Origin: Paenibacillus sp. SZ31
GTDB taxonomy: Bacteria; Bacillota; Bacilli; Paenibacillales; Paenibacillaceae
Length of the DNA: 64,000 nucleotides
Assembly (NCBI RefSeq): GCF_012912005.1
Contig: NZ_JABBEA010000002.1
Span: 310,001 to 374,000, forward strand
Direction of reading: 5' to 3'
Positions 1 through 10,015 of this stretch are shown in pieces; the stretch's first letter is position 1; each line of letters begins with the position of its first letter. The position numbers and the translations under genes were made by a program. The notes beneath the pieces were generated by a model that saw only the letters and a program-made list of their open reading frames with translations, did not search any database and was not told the origin of the DNA.

Positions 1-64
1 TCGAAAGCAAGATATCCTTGCGCTCCTGAATCATCGCTTTTGACAGAATCGTCAGCTCATTCAT
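1..64 (-). CDS. cydC: Heterodimeric ABC exporter subunit CydC, N-terminal fragment
   Basis: Only the first 21 codons lie inside the window; the gene runs off the left edge. The ATG at 64-62 overlaps the cydD stop in an ATGA junction, and a GGAGGG ribosome binding site lies inside the end of cydD. The visible peptide starts MNELTILSKAM, which fits the start of the second subunit of the cysteine/glutathione exporter needed for cytochrome bd assembly. The call rests mainly on its place directly after cydA, cydB and cydD with translational coupling. Too little is present to see any domain. Confidence 0.75.
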   Translation of the reverse strand, partial: MNELTILSKAMIQERKDILLS

Positions 65-1884
65 GCTAACCCTCCTTTCCGTTGTACATCAACCATCTCG
101 GCATACTGCGGCAAGCGTGCAAGAAGCTCGTTATGATGTCCTGAATCCACCAACACCCCATTGTCCATAAATAAAATGTTGTCCGCATGTTGAATCGTAT
201 ATAAACGGTGAGCCACCGTAATCATCGTTGCCGTTTTGGCTAATGACGTAATGGATTGTTGCAGTACCCGCTCGGTGTGCAGATCGAGTCCTACGGTGGG
301 TTCATCGAACAAAATGACGGCTGGTCGCTTCAGAAAAACACGTGCCAAGGCAAGTCTTTGCTTTTCCCCACCAGATAACCCCCGGCCACCTTCACCAACA
401 AAGGTATCTAAGCCCTGTTCCAATTGAGCAACAACGCCAGCAAGTCCTGCTTCCTCTGCTGCCTGCTCAATTTCAGATCTGGAGACGTTTCGACCCGCGC
501 CAATCGCAATATTCTCGGCAAATGTACCTGCAAAAATATACGGATGCTGTGTAATGTAGCTTACACGCTCGAACCATGCCGCCTCATCATCTTGCGAAAT
601 CTCGCTTCCGTTAACCAGAACCGCTCCCGAATCTGGTTTCAGCAAACCGGCAATAAGATGAAGCAGCGTGGTTTTACCTGAGCCACTTTTGCCTACAATA
701 GCGATCTGTTCTCCCGCTCCAATTGAGATTTGTCCTGTCTCAAGTCCAAAGGAATCAGGTGTGTACTGGAATCGGACATCGTTCAGTTCAATGGTTGGTG
801 GCATTGTTATCAACTCGGCACGAGCTGTACGGAGCTCTTCCGTCTGTGCTGTTGCATCGACATCGGTTATATCGCTTTGATCCGATCCATCTTCAAGCTT
901 CGTTTGTGTGCTCTTGATACTTGTTTCCTCAAGCATTTGTTCCACCTTACGAATGGCCCCCATACTGGTTCGCCCGCTGTGAAAAGCCGTTCCCGTATTC
1001 TTCAACAGACTGTAGAACTCGGGCACGAGCAACAACACGAGAAAGGCCGTGTGGAAGGTCATTGATTTGAAAACGAGTAATTGGATAGCAAGTTCAAGCG
1101 CGACAATACCAATGCTTAACATCACGATCGATTCCAGCATAAACGTATTTGTAAATGCAATCTTCAAAATGCCCATTGTCGCATCACGATACCCCAGACT
1201 GCTGCGTTCAATCTCCTGTTGCTGACGTTTAGCCCGTCCGAATATTTTCAACGTAACCAGCCCTTGAAGCGAATCCAGAAATGTACCGGAAAACTCAGCC
1301 AGTTGCGCGTATTTCTCTTCTGATTTGTTCTTCGTTTGGAGCCCGACCAAGATCATAAACAGCGGGATAAACGGTGCCGTAAACAGCATAATCCAACCTG
1401 TGTTGGCGTGCTGCGTAAACGTAACGACTAGAATCAGAATCGGGATCATCGCAGCTTCCATCATACGCGGCATGTACTGACTGAAATAACTGTCGGCTTC
1501 ATCCACAGCATCCAAAGCAACACTGACCTTTCCTCCCGTCTGTCCACGAAGGGTTGAAGGCATGGAAGCTTGAGTCAGTTTTTGCAAAACGGCTGCTCGC
1601 ATATTCGTCTTGGCACGGGCTGCCATATGCAAGCCCACTTTCCCGTTGCCGTACATCAACAGAGTACGTACAGCCATAACAGCCAGCAATAGGCCGAGCA
1701 ACAGCATCACCGATGAGAAGGAAGCTTTCTCTACAAAGATTCGCTGGACTGCTTCAGCCACCAATGTGGCCTGACTTACAATAGCTACACCAAGCGCCAG
1801 CGAAATGATCGCAAGGAGAAGCCTGTTTTTTCGTTGTAAAGACATTTGCTGCGAGATCAGATTGGATTTGGCTCTCCTCTTCAT
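61..1884 (-). CDS. cydD: Thiol reductant ABC exporter subunit CydD
   Basis: This is a 607-residue fused permease-ATPase. An N-terminal six-helix ABC exporter domain (about residues 25-320) is followed by an acidic Ser/Asp-rich linker (about 325-365) and a nucleotide-binding domain with Walker A GKSGSGKTT, signature LSGGEKQR and Walker B VILFDEPTVGLD. With CydC it forms the heterodimer that exports cysteine/glutathione and is needed to assemble cytochrome bd. It follows cydB after 14 bp and overlaps cydC by 4 bp. The order cydA-cydB-cydD-cydC matches the Bacillus operon, where the names of the last two genes are swapped. The start has an AAAGGAGGAG ribosome binding site. The variable linker is a little longer than usual; otherwise the gene looks intact. 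Confidence 0.93.
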   Translation of the reverse strand: MKRRAKSNLISQQMSLQRKNRLLLAIISLALGVAIVSQATLVAEAVQRIFVEKASFSSVMLLLGLLLAVMAVRTLLMYGNGKVGLHMAARAKTNMRAAVLQKLTQASMPSTLRGQTGGKVSVALDAVDEADSYFSQYMPRMMEAAMIPILILVVTFTQHANTGWIMLFTAPFIPLFMILVGLQTKNKSEEKYAQLAEFSGTFLDSLQGLVTLKIFGRAKRQQQEIERSSLGYRDATMGILKIAFTNTFMLESIVMLSIGIVALELAIQLLVFKSMTFHTAFLVLLLVPEFYSLLKNTGTAFHSGRTSMGAIRKVEQMLEETSIKSTQTKLEDGSDQSDITDVDATAQTEELRTARAELITMPPTIELNDVRFQYTPDSFGLETGQISIGAGEQIAIVGKSGSGKTTLLHLIAGLLKPDSGAVLVNGSEISQDDEAAWFERVSYITQHPYIFAGTFAENIAIGAGRNVSRSEIEQAAEEAGLAGVVAQLEQGLDTFVGEGGRGLSGGEKQRLALARVFLKRPAVILFDEPTVGLDLHTERVLQQSITSLAKTATMITVAHRLYTIQHADNILFMDNGVLVDSGHHNELLARLPQYAEMVDVQRKGGLA

Positions 1885-1898
1885 TGAACGCTCCTCCT

Positions 1899-2912
1899 TT
1901 ATTTTTTCCCTTTCACATAATCCGCATCAAACAGGAACAGTTTGAAGACCAGAATCAGAGAAGGAATTAACAGGCATAGACCACCGATAAACACGACCAC
2001 TAGGGCGAAACCCATCGCTGGCGATGTGGCGCTGCTCTGAATGGTGATGTATGGATCAAGAATGTAAGGATATTGCCCAATGCCGTAAGCGAAAAAGGCT
2101 GTGAAAAATTGCAGCATGATACATATAAAAGCTAAACCATAACGGCGTCCGTTATATAAAAGCCACATGGCGATCATGAAAAATGCAACGGAAAGCGCCA
2201 GCAGCCACCATAAATCCATCATATTTTGAAAATGACGCTCATTGTGTTGACCCAAATATATAAATGCAGTCAGCGCGAGAATAATGGTCGGTGTGCTCCA
2301 GAACAAAGCATAGTTCCGCATCAGCTTCAATGCCGAATGATCCTCTGCCCGAGAAGCGTAAAATGTGAGAAATGATCCGCTAATGAACAATACGGACACG
2401 ATGGCTAGACCAACGATGCTCCACGATAACGGATTCGTAAACAGCTCCCAGTAATCCAGGGAGACCGTATCCCCCTGCTTCAAAATAAAGCCACCTTCAG
2501 ACAATGTCAGTGCCACTGACAACGACGCTGGAATAAGCAAACCTGTTGCTCCGTATAAAAACAGATATACGATACTTTTTTTGGAACCATAATTTTCGAA
2601 AGCATAGAACGACCCACGAATGGCAAGTAGAATCACGGCAATACTTCCCGGAACAAGCAGCGCGGAGCCATAATAGTAAGCGGTATCCGGGAAAAACCCG
2701 ACGATACCAATATAGAAAAAGACAAAGAATACATTGGTGATCTCCCAGACCGGTGATAGATAACGGGAGATCAGACGATTAATCAGGTGATCCTGCTTCG
2801 TCAGGCGTGCATAAAAGGCGAAGAAACCTGCTCCAAAATCAATGGAAGCTACAATAAGATAGCCGTACAAGAACAGCCAAAGTACCGATATACCAATCAA
2901 TTCATAACTCAT
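1899..2912 (-). CDS. cydB: Cytochrome bd quinol oxidase subunit II
   Basis: This 337-residue protein is strongly hydrophobic, with eight or nine predicted membrane helices. It starts with a YELIGISVLWLFLYGYLI helix and a following DFGAGFF motif typical of CydB. It is the second subunit of the high-affinity bd-type quinol oxidase, which works at low oxygen; CydB stabilises haem binding in CydA and does not ligate haem itself. Its ATG overlaps the cydA stop in a TAATG junction, so the two are translationally coupled. Length and hydropathy are normal for the Gram-positive form. Confidence 0.95.
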   Translation of the reverse strand: MSYELIGISVLWLFLYGYLIVASIDFGAGFFAFYARLTKQDHLINRLISRYLSPVWEITNVFFVFFYIGIVGFFPDTAYYYGSALLVPGSIAVILLAIRGSFYAFENYGSKKSIVYLFLYGATGLLIPASLSVALTLSEGGFILKQGDTVSLDYWELFTNPLSWSIVGLAIVSVLFISGSFLTFYASRAEDHSALKLMRNYALFWSTPTIILALTAFIYLGQHNERHFQNMMDLWWLLALSVAFFMIAMWLLYNGRRYGLAFICIMLQFFTAFFAYGIGQYPYILDPYITIQSSATSPAMGFALVVVFIGGLCLLIPSLILVFKLFLFDADYVKGKK

Positions 2913-4276
2913 TATGCCTGCCCCCCTTTCTTGGCTGATTGATCATGCTTCTCTTTCAACCATTTCTCCATCTCAAGGTCAGCAGGATTATTATTGAACA
3001 ACCGTCTCAGTACGACGACACACATAACGCCTAGCAGGATGTACAGAAGCAAGAAGACGAAAAATAAAATTCTCACACTCGGTGAAGAAGTAGCGGCCTC
3101 TTCTACTCGCATATAACCTCGGATGATCCATGGCTGCCGTCCCACTTCTGCATAGAACCAGCCCATCTCAACGGCCAGAAAAGCGAGCGGTGCACTGAGT
3201 GCAACCATACGAAGCATCCACTTGTTAAACTGATTACGTTTCTTCCAGAACACCAACAGGAAGTACAGACTTGATATAGCAAGCAGAGCGAAACCAATTC
3301 CAGCCATTAGGTCGAACAAGTAATGCACAAGTAATGGTGGATGCTCGTCTGGTGGAAATTCGTTCAATCCGGTTACTTCGGCATTAAAGTCTCCAAAGGC
3401 TAGGAAGCTGAGTACTTTCGGCAAATGAAGTGCACCTATAATTTCATGTTCAGCATTCAACCATCCCAATAAAATCAAATCCGCGCCGCTTTCTGTCTCG
3501 AAATGCCACTCGGCAGCTGCGAGTTTCTCCGGCTGATGCTCAGCCAAAAACTTGGCAGATACATCTCCAGCTAAAGAATTTAATAAACTGAATACCAGAA
3601 CAACGGCCATCATGAGATTCAAGCCTTTTTTGTGGTAGGCCGACACCCCTTTTCTCAGCATCGCAAAGGCTGCAATTCCGGCTAACAAAGCTGCTCCTGT
3701 CAGATAGGCCGAGCTCAATACATGGAACACTTTGGAGAACGTCGCCGTATTCAACATCGCTTGCACGGGGTTCACTGCCATGAATTGACCTGCTTCCATG
3801 ACAAAACCTTCAGGCTGGTTCATGAATCCGTTCACTGTTGTGATAAAAACAGCAGACATGCCTGCCCCGGCAACAATCGGAATGGTTAGCAACCAGTGGA
3901 TATACGGATTTTTGAACCGATCCCACGTGTACAGATAAATGCCCAGGAATATTGCTTCAAAAAAGAATGCGAATACTTCCATAAATAGTGGCAATGCAAT
4001 GACATTCCCGGCCAGTTTCATAAAATTCGGCCATACCAGGGCCAACTGCAGCGAGATCGCTGTACCTGTCACGACACCCACCGCCACAGAAATGACAAAC
4101 CCTCTGGACCACCTCTTCGCCATAAGTATGTAATGGTGATCCTTCTTCCGAATGCCGATGAACTCTGCAATAGCGATCATCAATGGTACGCCGACACCAA
4201 GCGTTGCAAAAATCACGTGGAACCCGAGCGTTAAACCCGTCACCAGTCTGCTCCATAACACCGTATCAATAGCCAT
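2912..4276 (-). CDS. cydA: Cytochrome bd quinol oxidase subunit I
   Basis: CydA (454 residues) oxidises quinol and reduces O2 to water. Visible landmarks are His20 in GFHVIFA and His185 in KVFHVLS, the family's haem ligands; Met324 in DLMAGIG as probable third ligand; Glu100 and Glu107 in the MEVFAFFFEAIF helix; and GRQPW at 379-383 in the quinol-binding loop. The Q-loop is short, as in Bacillus and Geobacillus enzymes and unlike E. coli. The ATG lies about 11 nt after AAAGGAGG. It is first in cydABDC, behind a roughly 245-nt leader. In B. subtilis this leader binds Rex; here I see only an imperfect palindrome. Confidence 0.96.
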   Translation of the reverse strand: MAIDTVLWSRLVTGLTLGFHVIFATLGVGVPLMIAIAEFIGIRKKDHHYILMAKRWSRGFVISVAVGVVTGTAISLQLALVWPNFMKLAGNVIALPLFMEVFAFFFEAIFLGIYLYTWDRFKNPYIHWLLTIPIVAGAGMSAVFITTVNGFMNQPEGFVMEAGQFMAVNPVQAMLNTATFSKVFHVLSSAYLTGAALLAGIAAFAMLRKGVSAYHKKGLNLMMAVVLVFSLLNSLAGDVSAKFLAEHQPEKLAAAEWHFETESGADLILLGWLNAEHEIIGALHLPKVLSFLAFGDFNAEVTGLNEFPPDEHPPLLVHYLFDLMAGIGFALLAISSLYFLLVFWKKRNQFNKWMLRMVALSAPLAFLAVEMGWFYAEVGRQPWIIRGYMRVEEAATSSPSVRILFFVFLLLYILLGVMCVVVLRRLFNNNPADLEMEKWLKEKHDQSAKKGGQA

Positions 4277-4529
4277 TCTTTGTGTTGCCTCCTTTCAAAC
4301 TCTGTTTCATTTTTGTGATCAATTCTTGCTAAGGACTAGGTCTGCTACTCATTGGCTGCATTCAATATCAGCTTTGGACTTTCCTAATCGTTCATGTGAA
4401 CGAATTAAGAGAAAAAATTCACAAAGTAAACGACAACGATATCTTGCCACATGTTCTTTGCGTTTACTCCTGTTGATTCCTGATATCAAATGCATAGAAA
4501 ATGCTCTACAAGACCTAATAATCAAAATT

Positions 4530-4557
4530 ATTATATCTTTATTTTTATCTAATTCAA
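4530..4557 (-). promoter_or_regulatory. Probable SigA promoter of cydABDC and long leader
   Basis: On the minus strand there is a TTGAAT box (4552-4557), a 16-nt spacer and a perfect TATAAT (4530-4535). Initiation near 4522 would leave a leader of about 245 nt before cydA. Inside the leader, 4389-4402 holds the imperfect palindrome CGTTC-ATGT-GAACG, and TTCACAA occurs at 4419-4425. These resemble halves of a Rex site, but the spacing is not the usual 18-bp site. A long regulated leader is known for cydA in Bacillus. This entry also accounts for the gene-free stretch 4277-4628. Confidence 0.55.
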
Positions 4558-4626
4558 TCAAAGACACGTGTTCTACCCTAAACGTTCAAGAAAGGATCAA
4601 CTCTTTCTGACAACTTGGTGAAAAAC

Positions 4627-4664
4627 AAAAAAAACACCCAATGGAGCTATTGATTCATTGGGTG
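4627..4664 (-). terminator. Intrinsic terminator after MFS gene
   Basis: The 9-bp arms CACCCAATG (4635-4643) and CATTGGGTG (4656-4664) form a hairpin. On the minus strand it is followed by a run of eight U. It lies 30 bp after the stop of the MFS gene. Confidence 0.9.
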
Positions 4665-4695
4665 TACACGTGCTATTGCACAGGAAATTCGCTAT

Positions 4696-6090
4696 TTACT
4701 TGCTTATTTGCTCCGGATTCACCGCATCTGCCTCGCGACGTACGCTCATGATGATCAGTGATGCAGCAAGCACCGTAAGGATGACTCCAAGCATCTGAAA
4801 TCCTGTCACATTGAATGTATCTCCCATGACGATCCCAATTAATAACGACGATAAGATGGTCCCCAGGTAGCGTGACGTATTAAAAATACCCGATGCGACT
4901 CCGATCATTTCTTTGGGTGTGCTTTTGAACAGTGCTGCTTGCATACCGACCGCGTTTAAGCCGTTACTTATGCCAAATAAAGCTAAAGCAACAATGACAA
5001 TAACGATTGGGGAAGTTTCATTCATGACCGCGATTAATAGAGAGCCGAATGTCATTAATGAAGCTGATACGATCAGAGCTGGCCGTGATCCTGATCTGTC
5101 AATCCAGCGCCCTGCGATCGGAGCAATAATGACCGAACATAACCCCAAGGCTAGCATGCTAATTCCTGTATAGACTTCGTTGAGATGACGTACCTGCTTC
5201 AAGTACGTAGGAACTCCAAAAAAAAGAGCGTAAAACAGGATGTTCACCAGCATGTATTGCACATTGACCCACGTCATTTCGGGATGTCTAGCAAACGTTC
5301 GCAGAGGGATAAAAGGCGTGTCTGCTTTTAATTCATGTCGGATGAACATGGCGAGTGCGATTAATCCCATCCCCCCTGTCAGCAGATGCCACGTTGAAAT
5401 ATTTCCAGTGGAGTTGACTGAGAGTAAGCCGATAAGCAGAGCTACCAAAGCTACCGTAAACAACAAAATACCTGGTGCATCAATTAACGCGAGCCATTGC
5501 CGAATGGACATATGACCAGAGATATACGGAGATTGCTCGTCCTTCGGAATTGTTTTCCAAGCGAACATAAAGCTTGCCAAGACAAACGGAATATTAACGA
5601 TGAATATGCTGTGCCAGTCCCACCAATGAATCAATACACCACCAATAAAAGGCCCAATTGCAGCTGCTCCAGAAAGGAATATAGCCAAGGTGGACAAAGC
5701 GGAAGCTTGCTTGTCAGTCACGTTAATTCTGACAATCGCCATTCCGACGGCCACCATCATGCTTGTGCCAATCGATTGAACGATCCGGAATACGATGAGC
5801 CACGAAAAACTGGGAGACCACGGAGCTAGCATGGACGATACGAAAACAATAACAAGACCCATGAGGAAGATCTTCCTGCGACCAAACAAATCACTACACT
5901 TGCCCATGACCGGTTGAGCAACGGCACTGGCAATGTAAAATGATAAAATAATCCACGAAACGGCTGTAAAATCAAGTTGATACACGAGTTGCAATCTTGA
6001 AATAGCCACAGAAATCATGGAGGAATTCAACGGATTCAACATGATTCCGAGTCCAACAGCTAACATCAATCCTTTTTTTCGAACGTTCAT
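4696..6090 (-). CDS. MFS drug-efflux transporter, EmrB/DHA2 type
   Basis: A 464-residue membrane protein with about 14 hydrophobic segments. The N-terminal half has MLNPLNSSMISVAIS in helix 1 and the loop motif GKCSDLFGRRK (MFS motif A), followed by the helix-5 antiporter-type stretch GPFIGGVLIHWWDW. This fits proton-driven drug/H+ antiporters of the DHA2 family. It is transcribed away from a LysR-type gene 102 bp away, the usual arrangement of an exporter and its regulator. The substrate cannot be read from the sequence. The ATG is preceded by a weak GAGAGGTG box. Confidence 0.85.
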   Translation of the reverse strand: MNVRKKGLMLAVGLGIMLNPLNSSMISVAISRLQLVYQLDFTAVSWIILSFYIASAVAQPVMGKCSDLFGRRKIFLMGLVIVFVSSMLAPWSPSFSWLIVFRIVQSIGTSMMVAVGMAIVRINVTDKQASALSTLAIFLSGAAAIGPFIGGVLIHWWDWHSIFIVNIPFVLASFMFAWKTIPKDEQSPYISGHMSIRQWLALIDAPGILLFTVALVALLIGLLSVNSTGNISTWHLLTGGMGLIALAMFIRHELKADTPFIPLRTFARHPEMTWVNVQYMLVNILFYALFFGVPTYLKQVRHLNEVYTGISMLALGLCSVIIAPIAGRWIDRSGSRPALIVSASLMTFGSLLIAVMNETSPIVIVIVALALFGISNGLNAVGMQAALFKSTPKEMIGVASGIFNTSRYLGTILSSLLIGIVMGDTFNVTGFQMLGVILTVLAASLIIMSVRREADAVNPEQISK

Positions 6091-6192
6091 TGGTGCACCT
6101 CTCTCTCTCTTCTGCTGTCATCTTACTCGAAAGCATTCATTTATTCCAACGCATTGTATGTTATGATTTGATGAACTAGAAGGAATGAAGGA

Positions 6193-7077
6193 ATGGTGCG
6201 AATGGAGCTTCTTCAACTAAAATATTTCCTGACGGTGGCCCGATGCGAGCATGTTACGGAAGCCGCGGGAAAGCTGCATGTCACGCAATCCTCCCTGAGC
6301 AAAACGATACAACGATTAGAGGACGACCTGGGAGTCCCTTTATTTGATCGAATCGGGAGAAAACTGCGACTTAACGACTTTGGAAGAACATTTCTTCACC
6401 GAACTGAAAAGGCCCTATTCGAATTGGAACAGGGACAGCGGGAAATTGCTGACCTCTCCAACCCGGATCAGGGCACACTGCAATTGGCGGTGACTACGGC
6501 GAGCACACTGCCAGGCATACTGCGGGAATTCCGGAAAAACAAGCCGGATATTCAGTTCCATGTGCAAATGGTTTCGTTAGAAAACATGTCCAGACTTCTA
6601 CATCGGGGCGAGGTGGACTTTTGTCTCTCCTCCCCTCCGATTGAAGGTGACGATATCGAATGTCAGATATTATATAACGATCCGATCGTAGTCGCTGTTC
6701 CTATGGGTCATCGATATGCAGACCGAAGTAGCATTCAATTAACTGAGCTTAAGGACGAGTGGTTTGTTGGGGTGAAGCAAGGTTATGGTGTTCGTGATAT
6801 GGTAGATTCCGTATGTCAATTCGTTGGTTTTGTACCGAAGTATGTATACGAAGGTGATGAGCCTGCGAGATTAACCGCCCTTGTGGAGGCGGAGATCGGT
6901 CTCGCTTTTATACCAAGCACAGCAAGAAACCCACATGAGCGCATTAAATATCTTCAGGTAGAGGAGCACAGACTCGTTCGGGAAATTGCTCTACTTTCGC
7001 ACAAAAATAGGTATATTTCCAAAGCCGCTTTAGAGTTTCGCAGTGTGGTTACGAACTATTTCAGTGGTATGACTTGA
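6193..7077 (+). CDS. LysR-family transcriptional regulator
   Basis: This 294-residue protein has the typical LysR N-terminal winged helix-turn-helix (about residues 6-65, with AAGKLHVTQSSLSKTIQRLE) and a periplasmic-binding-like effector domain (about 90-290). Two starts are possible. The listed ATG has AAGGA 8 nt upstream. An ATG three codons later (6202) gives the commoner LysR start MELLQLKYF and also has AAGGA at good spacing. The gene is divergent from the MFS exporter at 4696-6090 and probably controls it; the effector is unknown. Confidence 0.88.
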   Translation: MVRMELLQLKYFLTVARCEHVTEAAGKLHVTQSSLSKTIQRLEDDLGVPLFDRIGRKLRLNDFGRTFLHRTEKALFELEQGQREIADLSNPDQGTLQLAVTTASTLPGILREFRKNKPDIQFHVQMVSLENMSRLLHRGEVDFCLSSPPIEGDDIECQILYNDPIVVAVPMGHRYADRSSIQLTELKDEWFVGVKQGYGVRDMVDSVCQFVGFVPKYVYEGDEPARLTALVEAEIGLAFIPSTARNPHERIKYLQVEEHRLVREIALLSHKNRYISKAALEFRSVVTNYFSGMT

Positions 7078-7200
7078 GCAAAATGGATATGAGTGAATGT
7101 ACACTGGAGTGGTTAAGGCTTTATACACGAGCATAATGAGTGGACCGATCACTTGGTGTATTACAAGAATTCTATTTAAACGGTTCTTACAACACACTCT

Positions 7201-7238
7201 AAAACAAGGGAACTCCATATCAAGAAGTTCCCTGTTTT
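7201..7238. terminator. Bidirectional terminator between LysR and MFS genes
   Basis: Arms AGGGAACT (7207-7214) and AGTTCCCT (7226-7233) are flanked by AAAACA on the left and TGTTTT on the right. The hairpin therefore has a U-tail in both directions, between two convergent genes. It starts directly after the stop of the minus-strand MFS gene. Confidence 0.8.
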
Positions 7239-8429
7239 CTATGTTTGTTGAATATTCTTCTTTTTGCGATGAAGGGTTACTACTCCTAAACTAGCTACTG
7301 ACATCAGTAATAGGATCATTGCATTACTCGAGACTAATGATTGCACTGTATCTAGTTGCAATAGTTGCGTAACTAACCTTCCTTCATACGGTGAGAGTGT
7401 GGCTCCCAAGTTATACGCGATCAGAACAATGGTGGTACCCAACTTTGCCATTTTCGCGATTTGTTGAGCAAAAGTATGCAATAAATAGGGCATTATACAG
7501 CGGAATGAAAACCCGATGATCATTGAGCAAATGGTAGTAAACATGATACTTTGAGAGATGGTCGTAACGAACATGGCTCCTCCAAGTAACAGAATCGATA
7601 ATGGAACGATATAGTTACCGAATGTTTTGTATACTTTTCCAAAAGAAAATCCGGCAACAAAAGCTCCCAAACCTATAAATGCAATCATATTGCTTCCGTT
7701 TGTCGCACTTCCAATATTTTTTTCCAAAATCAAAGGAGTAATCTGTAAATTATAATTGATGAAGATAGCTACAATCACAAATAATAAGAGACCATAGCCA
7801 ATCATGACTTGAAGGGCTTTTTTATTATTTGTTTGGCTTGAATTCGTCGTGACCTCTTCTCTTCTATTGAGCTCTTTTTTATCAGAAGGAACGAAAATCA
7901 GGAACGCGATGAAAATAGGAAGTGCCAGGGCGTAGACATAAAATGATGTGTGCCAGCCCATTTTCAATAGTTGACCAACGAGTAGTGTCAGACATATGCC
8001 TCCTAATCCCTCAAAGGCACTTTCTAAGCCAATTACGGTTGCTTGTTTACCTGGATTCTGATGATACATATCACTGATCATCTGAATGATGAGCCGGTTA
8101 AACAACCCTACACCTAACCCAAATAAACAGCGAGAAATGAACAGCAAAGAAAAAAAGTCATGATTCAATGCAGGGAATACTCCCGCAATGAGCACAAGTC
8201 CTAATCCAGTGAGTATAGTTGCTTTCTTCCCAATAAGAAGTTCAAGTCGATTAGCGATTAACACACCAAGAATGACAAATAATGAAGGGATGGTCGTTAA
8301 TAATCCTACATGTGTTACCGATATCTCTGGAAAATCATTGGCTATCGCAGGAATGTTGGCGGCAATCACTGGACCTGAAGAAATTAATAACGCAACGGAC
8401 AATAACGAATATGTTTTAAGCTTCTCCAT
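7239..8429 (-). CDS. MFS transporter, CynX/NimT-like
   Basis: A twelve-helix major facilitator of about 396 residues from the chosen start. It begins MEKLKTYSLLSVALLISSGP and continues with PSLFVILGVLIANRLELLIG and RCLFGLGVGLFNRLI. The architecture is general MFS and the substrate is unknown. The frame stays open upstream to 8528, but that extension would read through the large inverted repeat at 8518-8555. MEKLKTY at 8429 is the natural start of helix 1. The AAAGGAG box lies about 18 nt upstream of this ATG, further than usual, so the start is uncertain (8474 is another option). The gene follows a beta-glucoside operon on the same strand; a role in sugar or aglycone export is possible but unproven. 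Confidence 0.75.
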   Translation of the reverse strand: MEKLKTYSLLSVALLISSGPVIAANIPAIANDFPEISVTHVGLLTTIPSLFVILGVLIANRLELLIGKKATILTGLGLVLIAGVFPALNHDFFSLLFISRCLFGLGVGLFNRLIIQMISDMYHQNPGKQATVIGLESAFEGLGGICLTLLVGQLLKMGWHTSFYVYALALPIFIAFLIFVPSDKKELNRREEVTTNSSQTNNKKALQVMIGYGLLLFVIVAIFINYNLQITPLILEKNIGSATNGSNMIAFIGLGAFVAGFSFGKVYKTFGNYIVPLSILLLGGAMFVTTISQSIMFTTICSMIIGFSFRCIMPYLLHTFAQQIAKMAKLGTTIVLIAYNLGATLSPYEGRLVTQLLQLDTVQSLVSSNAMILLLMSVASLGVVTLHRKKKNIQQT

Positions 8430-8517
8430 GGATATTATAAAAACCAACTCCTTTACTGTTTGTATTTGCTCCATATGGCCAGTATTTAGTGCTCGATGCT
8501 GCGATAAATGGATAAAG

Positions 8518-8555
8518 CAGTAACGCATAAGTCGATGACTTCATACGTTACTGCT
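8518..8555 (-). repeat. Long inverted repeat between 6-phospho-beta-glucosidase and MFS genes
   Basis: GCAGTAACG at the left end pairs with CGTTACTGC at the right end, and the pairing continues inward to AAGTC/GACTT around a GAT loop. This gives about 17 bp with one mismatch and one bulge. The U-run after it on the minus strand is poor. It may be a terminator or an mRNA-processing/stability hairpin isolating the MFS gene. Confidence 0.6.
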
Positions 8556-8562
8556 CAGTCGA

Positions 8563-9999
<1,437 letters not shown>

Positions 10000-10015
10000 C
10001 TACCTTGTAGTTTTG

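Noticed and set aside
4389..4425. Rex site before cydA
   Set aside because: The palindrome at 4389-4402 and the TTCACAA at 4419-4425 do not form the usual 18-bp TTGTGAA-N4-TTCACAA site, so I list them only as a note in the promoter entry.
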